Source: a virus
Strand: one strand, 5' to 3'
DNA length: 21,877 nucleotides
Virus record (IMG/VR): IMGVR_UViG_3300017971_000815
Location: 1-21,877 of that record
Within the stretch, counting starts at the first letter, position 1; each line of letters begins with the position of its first letter. The notes under the pieces were generated by a model. That model did no database searches. It was not told the origin of the DNA and worked only from the letters and a program-made list of their open reading frames with translations. This document shows positions 1-7,932 of the stretch, piece after piece. The translations under genes and the position numbers were made by a program.

Positions 1-485
1 AATCAATAGAAGTGGATGCTATTGCTGTTACAGATACATCTTATAAAGCATTGGCTACAATAAGGATGAATAAAAAATGGATTAGGGAAAATGGTTCTGT
101 TGGAAATACAGAAAATAGATCAATGGTAGTTCCACAGGATATTCAAGTTTATGCAAGTGGTGGTGACATTAGTATTGCTGCTGTTATAAATCCAACATTG
201 GATGGTACTGAAACATGGGGTGTATCTGCTTCTAATTTAGAATTTGATTTAACAGGTGATTATACATCATTAGGTAATGTTGTTCAGTATAATATGGTTA
301 AAGCAGGTGAAATATGGAGATATGATCATCTTCCTGAAGGTGGTGGTATTAGAGAAAATTCTCCTGCTCTTATGAGAAAAGCGGATATAAATGCAGCACC
401 AATGTTAGTTGGTTTTGCAGTAAAGAAATTAGGTGCAAGTGATGCAAATGTATCTGTAACAATTTCGTGGTATGAGATAGGATAA
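1..485 (+). CDS. Phage virion/tail-associated protein, 5' end cut by window
   Basis: The frame is open from the first bases of the window, and a GTG at 12 is merely the first start-like codon, so this is most likely the C-terminal part of a longer gene that begins upstream. The visible ~160 residues are rich in Gly, Ser, Thr, Asn and alternating hydrophobics, with few charged stretches, as in beta-rich phage tail or fibre proteins. The end (VSVTISWYEIG) has the look of a beta-sandwich strand. I do not recognise a named domain. It is followed after 3 bases by another structural-type gene, and the run of four such genes supports a virion role. Product identity is inference from composition and context. 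Confidence 0.65.
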   Translation, partial: SIEVDAIAVTDTSYKALATIRMNKKWIRENGSVGNTENRSMVVPQDIQVYASGGDISIAAVINPTLDGTETWGVSASNLEFDLTGDYTSLGNVVQYNMVKAGEIWRYDHLPEGGGIRENSPALMRKADINAAPMLVGFAVKKLGASDANVSVTISWYEIG

Positions 486-488
486 TAA

Positions 489-1070
489 ATGTTAGTCAGT
501 CAATATTATAACTATTGGGACTATTGGAATTTTTATCATAAGGTAACATTTGATGGACCTAATAAACTGATTTTGGTAAATTCAGGAGTAACTGAAATAG
601 ATGTTAGAGTGGATTTATATTCTGATTGGAAGGAGTGGTTTTTGGGTCATGATGGAATTGTTCCTGCAAGATATCTTGAATCAATGACAAATATTGGTGG
701 TCAGGATTTACCTCAAAATAGAGTTGTTGGTAGTACATTCTTTTTGACTAATGGATGGAGAATAAAACCATATTCAGGGAGTTATAGATTAACAATAACA
801 GGAAACTTATATACAGATGAAGGTGATACTCCATTTGTAGATGCAGATGGATTTCTAAATAATATTAGAATTGAGTCTACTGTTTCAACATTGGTTGAAG
901 CATTAAGGACTTTAAATATTGATTCAGTAGAGAGTTTGGCTAATATATCTAATGCTGTTTGGAATGCTACTTTATCAGAAATTGCTTCTGCCGGTCCTAT
1001 ATCAGAAAATGCTGCTGAAACTGTAGAGGCAATTAAGAGATTAACTGCTTTAATTCCTGCTGCTTTGTAA
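489..1070 (+). CDS. Phage structural (tail) protein with VW motif
   Basis: A 193-residue protein. Residues ~20-115 carry a pattern I know from unnamed phage structural proteins: a strand ending in VNSGVTEIDVRVDLYSDWKEW, a centre with FFLTNGWRIKP, and then SYRLTITGNLYTDEGDTPFV. The C-terminal ~60 residues are helical (VSTLVEALRTLN, then ISNAVWNATLSEIA). The AVWNA motif recurs as VW-[D/N/S]-[E/A] several times in the 725-residue protein two genes downstream, so the two probably belong to one assembly. It starts three bases after the previous stop and has only a weak ribosome site (GATAGG), which suggests translational coupling. The exact virion role is unknown. Confidence 0.7.
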   Translation: MLVSQYYNYWDYWNFYHKVTFDGPNKLILVNSGVTEIDVRVDLYSDWKEWFLGHDGIVPARYLESMTNIGGQDLPQNRVVGSTFFLTNGWRIKPYSGSYRLTITGNLYTDEGDTPFVDADGFLNNIRIESTVSTLVEALRTLNIDSVESLANISNAVWNATLSEIASAGPISENAAETVEAIKRLTALIPAAL

Positions 1071-1084
1071 GAGGATGATAATGA

Positions 1085-1447
1085 ATGGGTGTTATAGTCA
1101 CAAGACATACGGGTTCTGCAAGTGGTTCAGGTTCATCTTCAGGAGTCTATACACAACTTGAAAAACTGTCTCTTGAAATGGAGATGGAATTCAAGGCAGC
1201 ACAATTATATAATTATAAAGAGTTTGGTTATAATGCAAATAAGCTTTTATCTACTTTAGATATATATCAAGATGAAACAAAAGCGGTTCAGCTTTTTTCT
1301 AAAACTTTTAGTTACAATGTACAAAAACAGTTAGAACAGACATACCTTACTAGAGTTTCAGATGGAGAAGCTTTAGTAAGGTTTTTTACTTATGATGGAC
1401 AGAAGAATTTAGTGTCAATTGAAACAAGTGGGAGTGGACCTTACTAA
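1085..1447 (+). CDS. Small phage structural-block protein, function unknown
   Basis: A 120-residue protein. A Gly/Ser-rich N-terminal linker (residues ~10-20, GSASGSGSSSG) leads into a helical region (~22-85) and a short beta-like end. GAGG at 1071-1074 lies about 10 bases before the chosen ATG. An ATG at 1081 is in another frame and is not used. The stop overlaps the next start as TAATG, which is typical of coupled translation. The flexible linker followed by a helix would suit a small connector or fibre-attachment part, but I recognise no family. Confidence 0.65.
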   Translation: MGVIVTRHTGSASGSGSSSGVYTQLEKLSLEMEMEFKAAQLYNYKEFGYNANKLLSTLDIYQDETKAVQLFSKTFSYNVQKQLEQTYLTRVSDGEALVRFFTYDGQKNLVSIETSGSGPY

Positions 1448-3624
1448 TGAGAATACTTGCATTTTTTACATCTAGTGGAACACCTGTAACAGGATTATCT
1501 CCTACTATTAGGATAAGGAATTTATCTGATAATTCTCTTGTTATTACTGATGCTGTTATGTCTGAAGTGGGAGATGGAAATTATCAATATAATTTTACAT
1601 CTTATGATAAAGACATAGATTATGCTATTAGGTGTGATGGTGGAATAACTTTAAATGCATCTGATAGATATACATATGCAGGTAATGAAAATTATATTGA
1701 TGACATTAGTGATACCATTACAGAAACAACTTCAGCTAATTTTGATACTATAAACAATAATGTACTTGCTGCTTCAGCTAGTATAGTTGAAGACTTAGTA
1801 GAAATTAACAGTAATGTAATTTTTTATTCAAGTGATGTGAATACAAAAATTGAAAGTTTATCTGCTTCTAATGAAGCTAATTTTAATAATTTAAATACTA
1901 ATATTATTGGGGTATCTGCTCAAAATGTTTCTATACAGGGAACAGTACAAACAATATTATCTAATCAATATTCTTTAAGTGCTTCTTATCCAACTGTACA
2001 GGAAATAGTAGATGGTGTTTGGGATGAACCACTTACAGGAGCAACGCATAATGTTTCAAGAAGTGCAGGTAGAAGATTAAGACAACTTTCTGATGTTGTC
2101 ATTACTGATGGAACAGCAGTAGGTGCAGGTAATGGTATAAATCAAATTGAATTGAATGGTGATGCATTTACAACTGATGGTGCTTATGATCCTGCAATGA
2201 TAGCAATTGTAGAAGGAACGGGTGCAGGGCAATGTAGAAACATTCTTGAATATGATGGTGCTACGAAAACTGCAACTGTAGATAGAAATTGGAAAACAAT
2301 ACCTGATAATACATCTGAATATATTATTTATGCTGATTCAGGTAGAGAACATGTAAATGAAGGACTTTTAACGGGTGCCACATTAAATACAGCAACTTTA
2401 AATGCATATGCTTCTTCTGCTGATAATGTTTATAGAGGTCAGTTTTTATTTATTCGTTCAGGTAGGGGAGATGATCAATCTTGCATTGTTGCTTCATATG
2501 ATGGTGCAACAAAAACTGTTACATTAGAACATCCTTGGAAAATTATTCCTGATACAACATCTGCTTATGTGATGCTACCACAGAAACTTTATCCAACTAA
2601 TGTTTTACGGGATATGGTTTGGAATGCTCCTACTTCAGGATATGGTGTTAGTGGTTCATATGGTGATCTTATACAGAATTCTGATACCAATATTCTTGCT
2701 GCTTCTGCTAATATTAGAAGTGATATAGCTCAAGTTGCAAGTGATGTATGGGATGAACAATTAGCTGATCATACTATTCTTGGAACATATGGAAATGAAG
2801 TTGCTACTAAAGCTGATATACAAGCATCAGTATCTACTATAGAGACTACTGCTATAAGTGGTGGTATATTATTTGGGGTATTAGGTGGTGGTTCTTATTT
2901 GGATACTTTTGTAAGAGATGGTATATATTGGCATATAGAAGAATCTGCTGTAAATGGTTTAACTGCTCAAATGAGTTTTAATATTCCTGATGGAAATAGA
3001 GCAGGTGTTGTTAAAGTATTTGGAAGATATATGGGAGTTCCATCTACAACTCATTATATAGAATTATGGGCTTATAATTATGAATCTATGTCATGGGAAC
3101 AGTTAAGTGAGATATTCTTACCAGGGGGTAATACTTCTGATTCTGAATATACACATGAATATTTTGAACGTCATATTGATAGAGATAATAATAATGAGGT
3201 TAAAATAAGATTTGTTCATAATGTCACTACTTATATTGCTTCTCATGATATGTATCTTGATTATGTTGCTGTTACTTCTATTGATGTTATTACTGCTGCT
3301 GATATTGCTAATGCAGTTTGGTCAGAAAATCCATCAGGGTATTCAGGAACAGATAATTTTGGTGGTATAGTAAATCAGATAAATAGTAATGTAGTAACTT
3401 TAAGTAATGATATGAAAAGATTGCTAGGATTGACACATGAAAATATTTTTATTGACAATCCTGTATATGATGGGGATGGTAATTTAACATCTGCAAGAGT
3501 TAGAATATACTCTAATCCTGCTTCAGTAGGTACGTTAGTAGATGTTATTGGAACATATACAATATCAGCACCATCTACAGCACCGGGCCAGTTTACTACA
3601 TGGCAACAAGTGAGGATAGGATAA
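1447..3624 (+). CDS. Large modular phage tail/fibre protein with internal repeats
   Basis: A 725-residue virion protein, probably of the tail or baseplate periphery. The N-terminal ~80 residues form a small beta domain (ILAFFTSSGTPVTGLSPTI, later GDGNYQYNF) like those that start many tail fibre and baseplate upper proteins. A helical, Ser/Asn/Ala-rich stretch (~90-180) follows. Two homologous ~65-residue beta modules lie at residues ~232-298 and ~312-380; both hold YDGATKT and a W-K-x-IP-D-x-TS-x-Y ending. VW-[D/N/S] motifs occur near residues 190, 394, 434 and 622. The C-terminal ~75 residues (KRLLGLTHENIFIDNPVYD, then VRIYSNPASVGT) match a tail-protein ending that I have seen in other phages. 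TAATG coupling joins it to the gene before. Structural class is well supported; the exact part is not. Confidence 0.8.
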   Translation: MRILAFFTSSGTPVTGLSPTIRIRNLSDNSLVITDAVMSEVGDGNYQYNFTSYDKDIDYAIRCDGGITLNASDRYTYAGNENYIDDISDTITETTSANFDTINNNVLAASASIVEDLVEINSNVIFYSSDVNTKIESLSASNEANFNNLNTNIIGVSAQNVSIQGTVQTILSNQYSLSASYPTVQEIVDGVWDEPLTGATHNVSRSAGRRLRQLSDVVITDGTAVGAGNGINQIELNGDAFTTDGAYDPAMIAIVEGTGAGQCRNILEYDGATKTATVDRNWKTIPDNTSEYIIYADSGREHVNEGLLTGATLNTATLNAYASSADNVYRGQFLFIRSGRGDDQSCIVASYDGATKTVTLEHPWKIIPDTTSAYVMLPQKLYPTNVLRDMVWNAPTSGYGVSGSYGDLIQNSDTNILAASANIRSDIAQVASDVWDEQLADHTILGTYGNEVATKADIQASVSTIETTAISGGILFGVLGGGSYLDTFVRDGIYWHIEESAVNGLTAQMSFNIPDGNRAGVVKVFGRYMGVPSTTHYIELWAYNYESMSWEQLSEIFLPGGNTSDSEYTHEYFERHIDRDNNNEVKIRFVHNVTTYIASHDMYLDYVAVTSIDVITAADIANAVWSENPSGYSGTDNFGGIVNQINSNVVTLSNDMKRLLGLTHENIFIDNPVYDGDGNLTSARVRIYSNPASVGTLVDVIGTYTISAPSTAPGQFTTWQQVRIG
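2140..2586 (+). repeat. Two diverged ~65-residue protein modules in tandem
   Basis: Within the 725-residue protein, nucleotides ~2140-2342 and ~2380-2586 encode two copies of the same beta module. Shared landmarks in order are a G-Q-[C/S]-[R/C] turn, YDGATKT, a strand ending in W-K-x-IP, D-[N/T]-TS-x-Y, and a closing hydrophobic strand. DNA identity is low, so this is an old duplication kept by structure rather than a recent DNA repeat. Confidence 0.75.
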
Positions 3625-4290
3625 ATGAGTGTAGGGGTCATATATAAATCTACTAATAAAATAAATGGAAAATCTTATATTGGAAAAACAATACAAGATT
3701 TTGATAGGTATATCCAGTTTCATTTGTCAGATGCAAGAACTAATAGATATCCAAATAGAGTATTTCATAGAGCTATAAGAAAATATGGTGAGGATAATTT
3801 TGAATGGAATATTATTGAACAAGTAAATAATGATAAATTAAATGAAAGAGAGATTTATTATATAAATCTTTTTGATACATTTGAGAATGGATATAATATG
3901 ACTACTGGTGGTGATGGTGCTGAATGTGGAGAGAATAATGCTTTTTGTAAATTGAGTAGTGAAAAAAGAATGAAGATAATACTCAAAGGTAATAAAAAAA
4001 GAAAACAACATAGACATTCAGATGAAACAAAAAACAAAATGACTAAAATAAGGTTAAAAATGTATAAAGGTAGAAATAATCCATTAGCTAAAGTGTGGAT
4101 TTTATATTCTCCAAAAGGAAAAGAATATATAGTAAAAGATGGATTAGATAATTTTTGTAAGAAAATGAATCTTTCTCTTGGACTATTAAGAAAGAATATC
4201 AATAATGATGCTATACAAAATTGTAGAGTAAAAGGAAAGAGAACTAATAAAACAGATAATACTGTTGGATGGAGGATATCATGTCAGTAG
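3625..4290 (+). CDS. GIY-YIG homing endonuclease, free-standing
   Basis: A 221-residue site-specific nuclease of the GIY-YIG family, probably a mobile gene rather than a phage function. The GIY strand reads GVIY at residues 4-7 and the YIG strand SYIGKT at 17-22. The expected Arg follows (R28 in FDRY), then the helix with the metal-binding Glu (E76 in NEREIYYINLF) and the GYNMTTGG turn at 89-96. A NUMOD3-like, Lys-rich segment (HSDETKNKM, about 130-140) and a small C-terminal helix-turn-helix-like part complete the usual homing layout of catalytic, linker and DNA-binding regions. Its start follows the structural gene stop without a gap, and its end overlaps the start of the next structural gene, so the insertion is seamless. 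All key residues are present, so it is probably active. Confidence 0.9.
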   Translation: MSVGVIYKSTNKINGKSYIGKTIQDFDRYIQFHLSDARTNRYPNRVFHRAIRKYGEDNFEWNIIEQVNNDKLNEREIYYINLFDTFENGYNMTTGGDGAECGENNAFCKLSSEKRMKIILKGNKKRKQHRHSDETKNKMTKIRLKMYKGRNNPLAKVWILYSPKGKEYIVKDGLDNFCKKMNLSLGLLRKNINNDAIQNCRVKGKRTNKTDNTVGWRISCQ

Positions 4291-4484
4291 CTTTGGCTAC
4301 CCTAGGAAAATATGTTCCAATTTTTGGATCAACTCCAACACCACCACCTGTTATTGAAGTGGTAGGTGGTGGAGGTTCATCCTATGGATGGGAAAGAAAA
4401 AGACCACAAGTTATTGTTGATGGTGTCTATGATGAAGAAGATAATTTCACAATTAAGATTATAAAGGTTACTGAATGGAGTTAA
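4281..4484 (+). CDS. Small Gly/Pro-rich phage protein, unknown
   Basis: A 67-residue protein. I chose the ATG at 4281 over the in-frame ATG at 4269 because GGAGG at 4271-4275 sits five bases before 4281 and would lie inside the longer form. A hydrophobic N-terminus leads to a PTPPP run and a GGGG linker (residues ~10-35), then a small charged beta part (VIVDGVYDEEDNFTIKIIKV). Its first ten bases overlap the end of the homing endonuclease, and its end overlaps the next start. It probably belongs to the structural block, separated from its old upstream neighbour by the endonuclease insertion. Family unknown. Confidence 0.65.
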   Translation: MSVALATLGKYVPIFGSTPTPPPVIEVVGGGGSSYGWERKRPQVIVDGVYDEEDNFTIKIIKVTEWS

Positions 4485-4840
4485 ATATTGATAAACCTAA
4501 AAAGCTTACTTTTAGTGTCTCACTTGCAGATGTTGATATATCAGCAATAAAAGGGAGTTTTGTAATTTATTTAGAAAAAGGAGTTCATTTAGGATTTGAT
4601 GTTAAAGTTATGGATGGTAAAGTAATAGCAGAGATACCTTCTTTATTATCATTCAACTTTGAAAATGAAAAGAAATATAAGGCTGAATTATGGGTTATTG
4701 CTGATCCTGATTACTTTACGATACCGTGGAGTGAAGAAATACTTATTAGAAAACCTGTTAATATAAAAACTGATATTACGATAAAAGAGGAAAGTGATCC
4801 TTATATATTAGTAACAAAGCCTATTATTACAAAGGAATGA
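4475..4840 (+). CDS. Small beta-rich protein of virion block, unknown
   Basis: A 121-residue protein with alternating hydrophobic strands (FSVSLADVDI, then SFVIYLEKGVHLGFDVKVMDGKVIAEIP) that suggest a compact beta-sandwich. The tail (KTDITIKEESDPYILVTKP) is extended and charged. The start ATG lies inside the end of the preceding gene, with AAGG about seven bases upstream. The all-beta look and position between structural genes would fit a decoration or head/neck accessory protein, but no family motif is visible and this is only a guess. Confidence 0.6.
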   Translation: MELNIDKPKKLTFSVSLADVDISAIKGSFVIYLEKGVHLGFDVKVMDGKVIAEIPSLLSFNFENEKKYKAELWVIADPDYFTIPWSEEILIRKPVNIKTDITIKEESDPYILVTKPIITKE

Positions 4841-4841
4841 A

Positions 4842-5111
4842 ATGGAAATAGAACTTGTTAAGAATCCACATGACTATAGGAAATTTTATTATGTTTTAAA
4901 TTACAGTAAAGAATATTCTAATGATGATGCAGAATTATTTGCAATGAGAATATGCAAAGAATTAAAAGAAAAAACAACTGTTAATTGGAATATATCTACT
5001 TGTGTTGGTGGGAAATGCACAATTGAAACTAAAACCATAATGAATAGAGTTAAGAGGAAGAAATTAAAAGGACAGATAATAGAAATAGACAATGATTTTA
5101 TTTTTAGATAG
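4842..5111 (+). CDS. Small unknown phage protein
   Basis: An 89-residue protein of mixed alpha/beta character: an N-terminal acidic helix (SNDDAELFAMRICKELKE), a strand pair with two cysteines (WNISTCVGGKCTIE), and a basic segment (RVKRKKLKG) before a final strand. The two Cys in CVGGKC could bind a metal or form a hairpin turn, but there is no second pair. It starts one base after the preceding stop. No family recognised. Confidence 0.55.
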   Translation: MEIELVKNPHDYRKFYYVLNYSKEYSNDDAELFAMRICKELKEKTTVNWNISTCVGGKCTIETKTIMNRVKRKKLKGQIIEIDNDFIFR

Positions 5112-5122
5112 AGGGGAATGAT

Positions 5123-5587
5123 ATGAAACTTGACAAGTTATTAAAACAGATTGATGAGGCTATGGGTTTTGTTCAAAAGCTTGATTATCAAAAAGGACAG
5201 AAACCACCTAAAACAGCTACAAGAAAAGATACTGCTTTGACAAAATCAGTAAATAGTCCTAAAGACATTAATAAGGCCGTTGATATGTTGGTTAAGGGAG
5301 TTCAAAAGAAAATAGATGCTGATTATTCAAAGAACTATTCTAACCTAAAACCACCTAAATTATTAGTCAAGAAAGGCAAGAGGTATATAAAGATTATAAG
5401 AAAGGAAGTAACAGGTTCAGGTACTTCTGTATTTGCTTTTATTGATGCTAAAGAAGGACCAACATTTGGTGATATTTTAAAACCTGCATCATGGAATGCT
5501 CCTGCTAAACATGCAAGAGGTAGTGTATTTGATGGAAGTTGGGGTGTTAATTCAGTAGGTGTGTATGGTCCTGCATATATGAGGTAA
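5123..5587 (+). CDS. Small phage protein with capsid-targeting-like N-terminus
   Basis: A 154-residue protein preceded by GAGGGG. Its N-terminus (MKLDKLLKQIDEAMG) resembles the short amphipathic leader shared by the small proteins at 18340-21838 and contains I-D-E before A, a plausible T4-type prohead-protease site. The middle is basic and helical (residues ~25-100, many Lys). The C-terminus is Gly/Trp-rich (SWNAPAKHARGSVFDGSWG) and probably folded. It stands between unassigned structural-block genes, far from the main cluster of leader-bearing genes. I suggest an internal head protein, with modest confidence; the leader match alone could be chance. Confidence 0.6.
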   Translation: MKLDKLLKQIDEAMGFVQKLDYQKGQKPPKTATRKDTALTKSVNSPKDINKAVDMLVKGVQKKIDADYSKNYSNLKPPKLLVKKGKRYIKIIRKEVTGSGTSVFAFIDAKEGPTFGDILKPASWNAPAKHARGSVFDGSWGVNSVGVYGPAYMR

Positions 5588-5588
5588 T

Positions 5589-6026
5589 ATGAAATTTAAG
5601 GATTATGATGATAAAACATTTCTTGTAAAGAGGTTAAAGCCTGATAAAGTAAAGGACTTGAATCCTAATACACTTAGAATGAAGACATATAAAAGAACTG
5701 CTTATGTTAAAACAGATGTGCCGATGGTTAAGAGAACTTTAGGTAACTTACCTAGATATGCAGATAAGAAACCTAAAGTTCACTTTAAAGAATGGATGGG
5801 CATTAAGGGAGAAAAATTACATCCTGATTTTAGTGTTGATTCATATGGTAAATCTGAAGCAGATGGTAAATGGTATGGATGGTCTCATAGGGCTATATAT
5901 GGTTTTGGTGTCGGTGATACTGTAAAGGCTGATACAATAGGAAATAAAGATAGTAAAGAGTATGTTATAAAGACAGATGATCAGGCAAAAGCAGCAGCAA
6001 AGGCATTTGCTAGTGAAGTAAGTTAA
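5589..6026 (+). CDS. Small basic phage protein, unknown
   Basis: A 145-residue, Lys-rich protein that starts one base after the preceding stop (TAATATG). Its most distinctive block is GKWYGWSHRAIYGFGVGDTVK near residues 93-113, a pattern I have met in unnamed proteins of other large phages. A basic N-terminal half (~1-60) could contact nucleic acid. Its last 17 bases overlap tail-to-tail with the uvsW-like gene on the other strand, so there is no space for a terminator. Function unknown; structural or head-internal by context. Confidence 0.6.
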   Translation: MKFKDYDDKTFLVKRLKPDKVKDLNPNTLRMKTYKRTAYVKTDVPMVKRTLGNLPRYADKKPKVHFKEWMGIKGEKLHPDFSVDSYGKSEADGKWYGWSHRAIYGFGVGDTVKADTIGNKDSKEYVIKTDDQAKAAAKAFASEVS

Positions 6027-7425
6027 TTTCTTCTACATCAAATCCTTCTGTTTCATAATACTCAATTCTTTTCTTTCCATGTTTCTTTAGGAATTTTACA
6101 TTATCTATTATGTCGTATATCACAGCACCATCTTTTTTATTTTCATGCAATCTAAGAGTTCTTCCTACACTTTGTAATGTTCTGATTTTACTTTTAACAG
6201 GCGAAGCTAACATAGCGTATTTTAGATTAGGTATATTTATCCCTTGTTGAAATATTCCATATGTGGCGATTAAGGCTATATTTTTCTTCTTAATCATTTT
6301 TTGTCTCCATTCTTCTCTTAATCCAACTTTATCTTTTCCTGATAAAAATATAACTTCCTTATTTGTAAGTCTATTTAAAACATCCACAAGCTTTTTGCCT
6401 TCTGAAATATAACTCACAAGTAATAAAATGTTTTCTTCTGACTTCTTTACAATTTTACCTATTAACTCTAATCTTTTTGTTGTATAAAAGACTTCTTTTT
6501 TTATGTCCTTATATATGTTACCTTCTATGTTACTATAATTTAAATTGATGACCTTTACATTACACTTAGATATAAATCCCTGTTCAGCAAGTAATCCTGA
6601 TGGATATTCTTTTAATACAGGTCCAAGAAAAGATTTTATATTATATAGTTCTGCTATATTGTTAGGTAGTGTTCCTGTAAACCCAATTCTATATTTTGCT
6701 TTTACTTTAGAAAATATTTTTTTGAGTTCCATTGCCTTTACTTGGTGGCACTCATCCCCTATAACAATGTGAAAAGAATTTAACATAGAGTGGTTATTTT
6801 TCAAACTTTGCCAAGTAGAAATAACAATATGTTTATCCCATTCTTTATGTCCTGTATAGATACGTCCTATCATATTTTCAGGAAGTCCATATTCTATCAT
6901 ATCTGTTCTGAACTGTTCTACTAATTGAACAGATGGAACAATAATTAAAGCTTTTGTTACACCTGTTATTTTTCTACTTAACATCAGGTTTTTTATGATA
7001 TATGATATTACAAGAGATTTACCCGATGCTGTAGCTGATCTTATTATACCCTTAGATCGCTTTAAGCATATCTCAATAGCATCTTTTTGATATGGTCTTG
7101 GTTGATGTAATAGATCATATCTAATATCTATTTCATGGCCTTTAAATAGGGATTTTACGCCTTCATCAAGCTCAAGGGGTATATCAGGGTATAATTTCTT
7201 ATGGACTCTAATATAGTCCAATAGAAGTCCATATGGCAATAATCCTGCTTCTGTTAGAAAGTGTGTTTTACCATCCCATATCCCTGCTTTATACTTTCCC
7301 ATAAAGAAGTAATTTTTTACATGAATAGCAAAACTATCTTCCATATCTGCAAGGTAATCATGGTGATTGCATTTGATCCTTATCTTGTAATTCTTCTCTA
7401 ATGTTAATTGTGCTTTATAATCCAT
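6010..7425 (-). CDS. uvsW: UvsW-like superfamily 2 DNA helicase
   Basis: A 471-residue ATP-dependent helicase resembling T4 UvsW, which unwinds R-loops and branched DNA and shifts replication from origin-dependent to recombination-dependent start. The N-terminal domain (residues ~30-75) has the UvsW-type signature F-MGKYKAGIWDG...LLPYGLL. The helicase motifs follow in order: Q-like motif PYQKDAIE (111-118), motif I SATASGKS (130-137), motif II DECH (224-227), motif III TGTL (250-253), and motif VI QSVGRTLR (418-425). The DEAH box has Cys in third place. Its start overlaps the end of the uvsY-like gene by 11 bases, so the two are co-translated, as they are neighbours in T4. Slightly shorter than T4 UvsW, but all core motifs are intact. 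Confidence 0.87.
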   Translation of the reverse strand: MDYKAQLTLEKNYKIRIKCNHHDYLADMEDSFAIHVKNYFFMGKYKAGIWDGKTHFLTEAGLLPYGLLLDYIRVHKKLYPDIPLELDEGVKSLFKGHEIDIRYDLLHQPRPYQKDAIEICLKRSKGIIRSATASGKSLVISYIIKNLMLSRKITGVTKALIIVPSVQLVEQFRTDMIEYGLPENMIGRIYTGHKEWDKHIVISTWQSLKNNHSMLNSFHIVIGDECHQVKAMELKKIFSKVKAKYRIGFTGTLPNNIAELYNIKSFLGPVLKEYPSGLLAEQGFISKCNVKVINLNYSNIEGNIYKDIKKEVFYTTKRLELIGKIVKKSEENILLLVSYISEGKKLVDVLNRLTNKEVIFLSGKDKVGLREEWRQKMIKKKNIALIATYGIFQQGINIPNLKYAMLASPVKSKIRTLQSVGRTLRLHENKKDGAVIYDIIDNVKFLKKHGKKRIEYYETEGFDVEEINLLH

Positions 7426-7843
7426 GTCTTTCCCGTTCTGTAAATGTTTTCATACTCCATCCCATGCTGTTAAATGCTTTCCAACACATATCAAAAAATC
7501 TTACTCTAACTTGTTGTTTTTGCATCATTTTCTTTAGTTTTATGATTTTTTCATCTGATGGTAGGCAATAATCCTCTATTTCTTTCTTTTGCCATTCGTG
7601 TTCATCATTGAACCTGTAGTATTTATAGCGTATACCTCTAAGAGCATCTAGCTTTCTTTCAAGGATTTCATATTTATTGAGTTCATTATAATATAGTTCT
7701 TTATATTTAATTACCATCATTTCATTTTTTTGCAATTTTTCTGCAATATCTATCTCAGAAAAGGTTGCCAAATCCTCAATTTTGTGCTCTAAGTGCAGAT
7801 TATCAAATATTTGCTTTAGTTCATTAGCTTCAGTATTGCTCAT
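7415..7843 (-). CDS. uvsY: UvsY-like recombination mediator
   Basis: A 142-residue protein, close to the ~137 of T4 UvsY, the mediator that loads UvsX recombinase onto ssDNA coated with gp32. I chose the Met at 7843: GGAGA lies seven to eight bases upstream, and the longer reading to 7939 would run through the promoters and start in the palindrome. The UvsY pattern is visible: a long helix with a Y-x-G/R-like turn (ELNKYEILERKLDALRG), a K-E-x-E region, a D-x-K-x-x-K segment (SDEKIIKLKKMM), and a C-terminal helix ending GWSMKTF-x-E like the SRGFAIK end of T4 UvsY. Adjacency to uvsW strengthens the call. No UvsX gene is in this window. Similarity is judged by eye. Confidence 0.72.
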   Translation of the reverse strand: MSNTEANELKQIFDNLHLEHKIEDLATFSEIDIAEKLQKNEMMVIKYKELYYNELNKYEILERKLDALRGIRYKYYRFNDEHEWQKKEIEDYCLPSDEKIIKLKKMMQKQQVRVRFFDMCWKAFNSMGWSMKTFTERERHGL

Positions 7844-7872
7844 TGATTTCTCCAAGTATTTGTTTTCATTAG

Positions 7873-7880
7873 TATTTATA
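7873..7880 (-). promoter_or_regulatory. T4-late-type promoter box TATAAATA toward uvsY
   Basis: The minus strand reads TATAAATA, the consensus of T4 late promoters recognised by gp55. Transcription would begin about 7 bases downstream, leaving a ~23-base leader that contains the GGAGA site of the uvsY-like gene. A lone octamer is weak evidence in AT-rich DNA; its spacing to the gene and the parallel case at 18269 raise it. Confidence 0.4.
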
Positions 7881-7898
7881 TATTTATGTGCTTCTATA

Positions 7899-7906
7899 TA
7901 TAAATA
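7899..7906 (+). promoter_or_regulatory. T4-late-type promoter box TATAAATA toward helicase
   Basis: An exact TATAAATA on the plus strand, upstream of the palindrome. A start near 7913 would give the helicase mRNA a ~57-base leader containing the whole palindrome and the GGAG at 7963. The box partly overlaps the -10 of the opposite sigma70-type promoter. Confidence 0.3.
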
Positions 7907-7932
7907 ATACCACAAAAAACACATTTTGTTAA
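7904..7932 (-). promoter_or_regulatory. Sigma70-type promoter for uvsY-uvsW
   Basis: On the minus strand, TTAACA (7932-7927) is followed after 17 bases by TATTAT (7909-7904), with an extended -10 TGG immediately upstream of it (7912-7910). Each hexamer differs from consensus at one position. Transcription would begin near 7897 and give a ~54-base leader to the uvsY-like start at 7843. Confidence 0.65.

Noticed and set aside
782-1108. Minus-strand open frame opposite tail genes
   Set aside because: It is a shadow of two real plus-strand genes, with no ribosome site and no recognisable protein pattern.
3858-4202. Minus-strand hydrophobic open frame inside the GIY-YIG gene
   Set aside because: Phe/Leu/Ser-rich content is the expected antisense of a Lys-rich gene; no start signal.
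4269-4280. Earlier ATG for the small Gly/Pro-rich gene
   Set aside because: Its own codons would include the GGAGG that serves the ATG at 4281.
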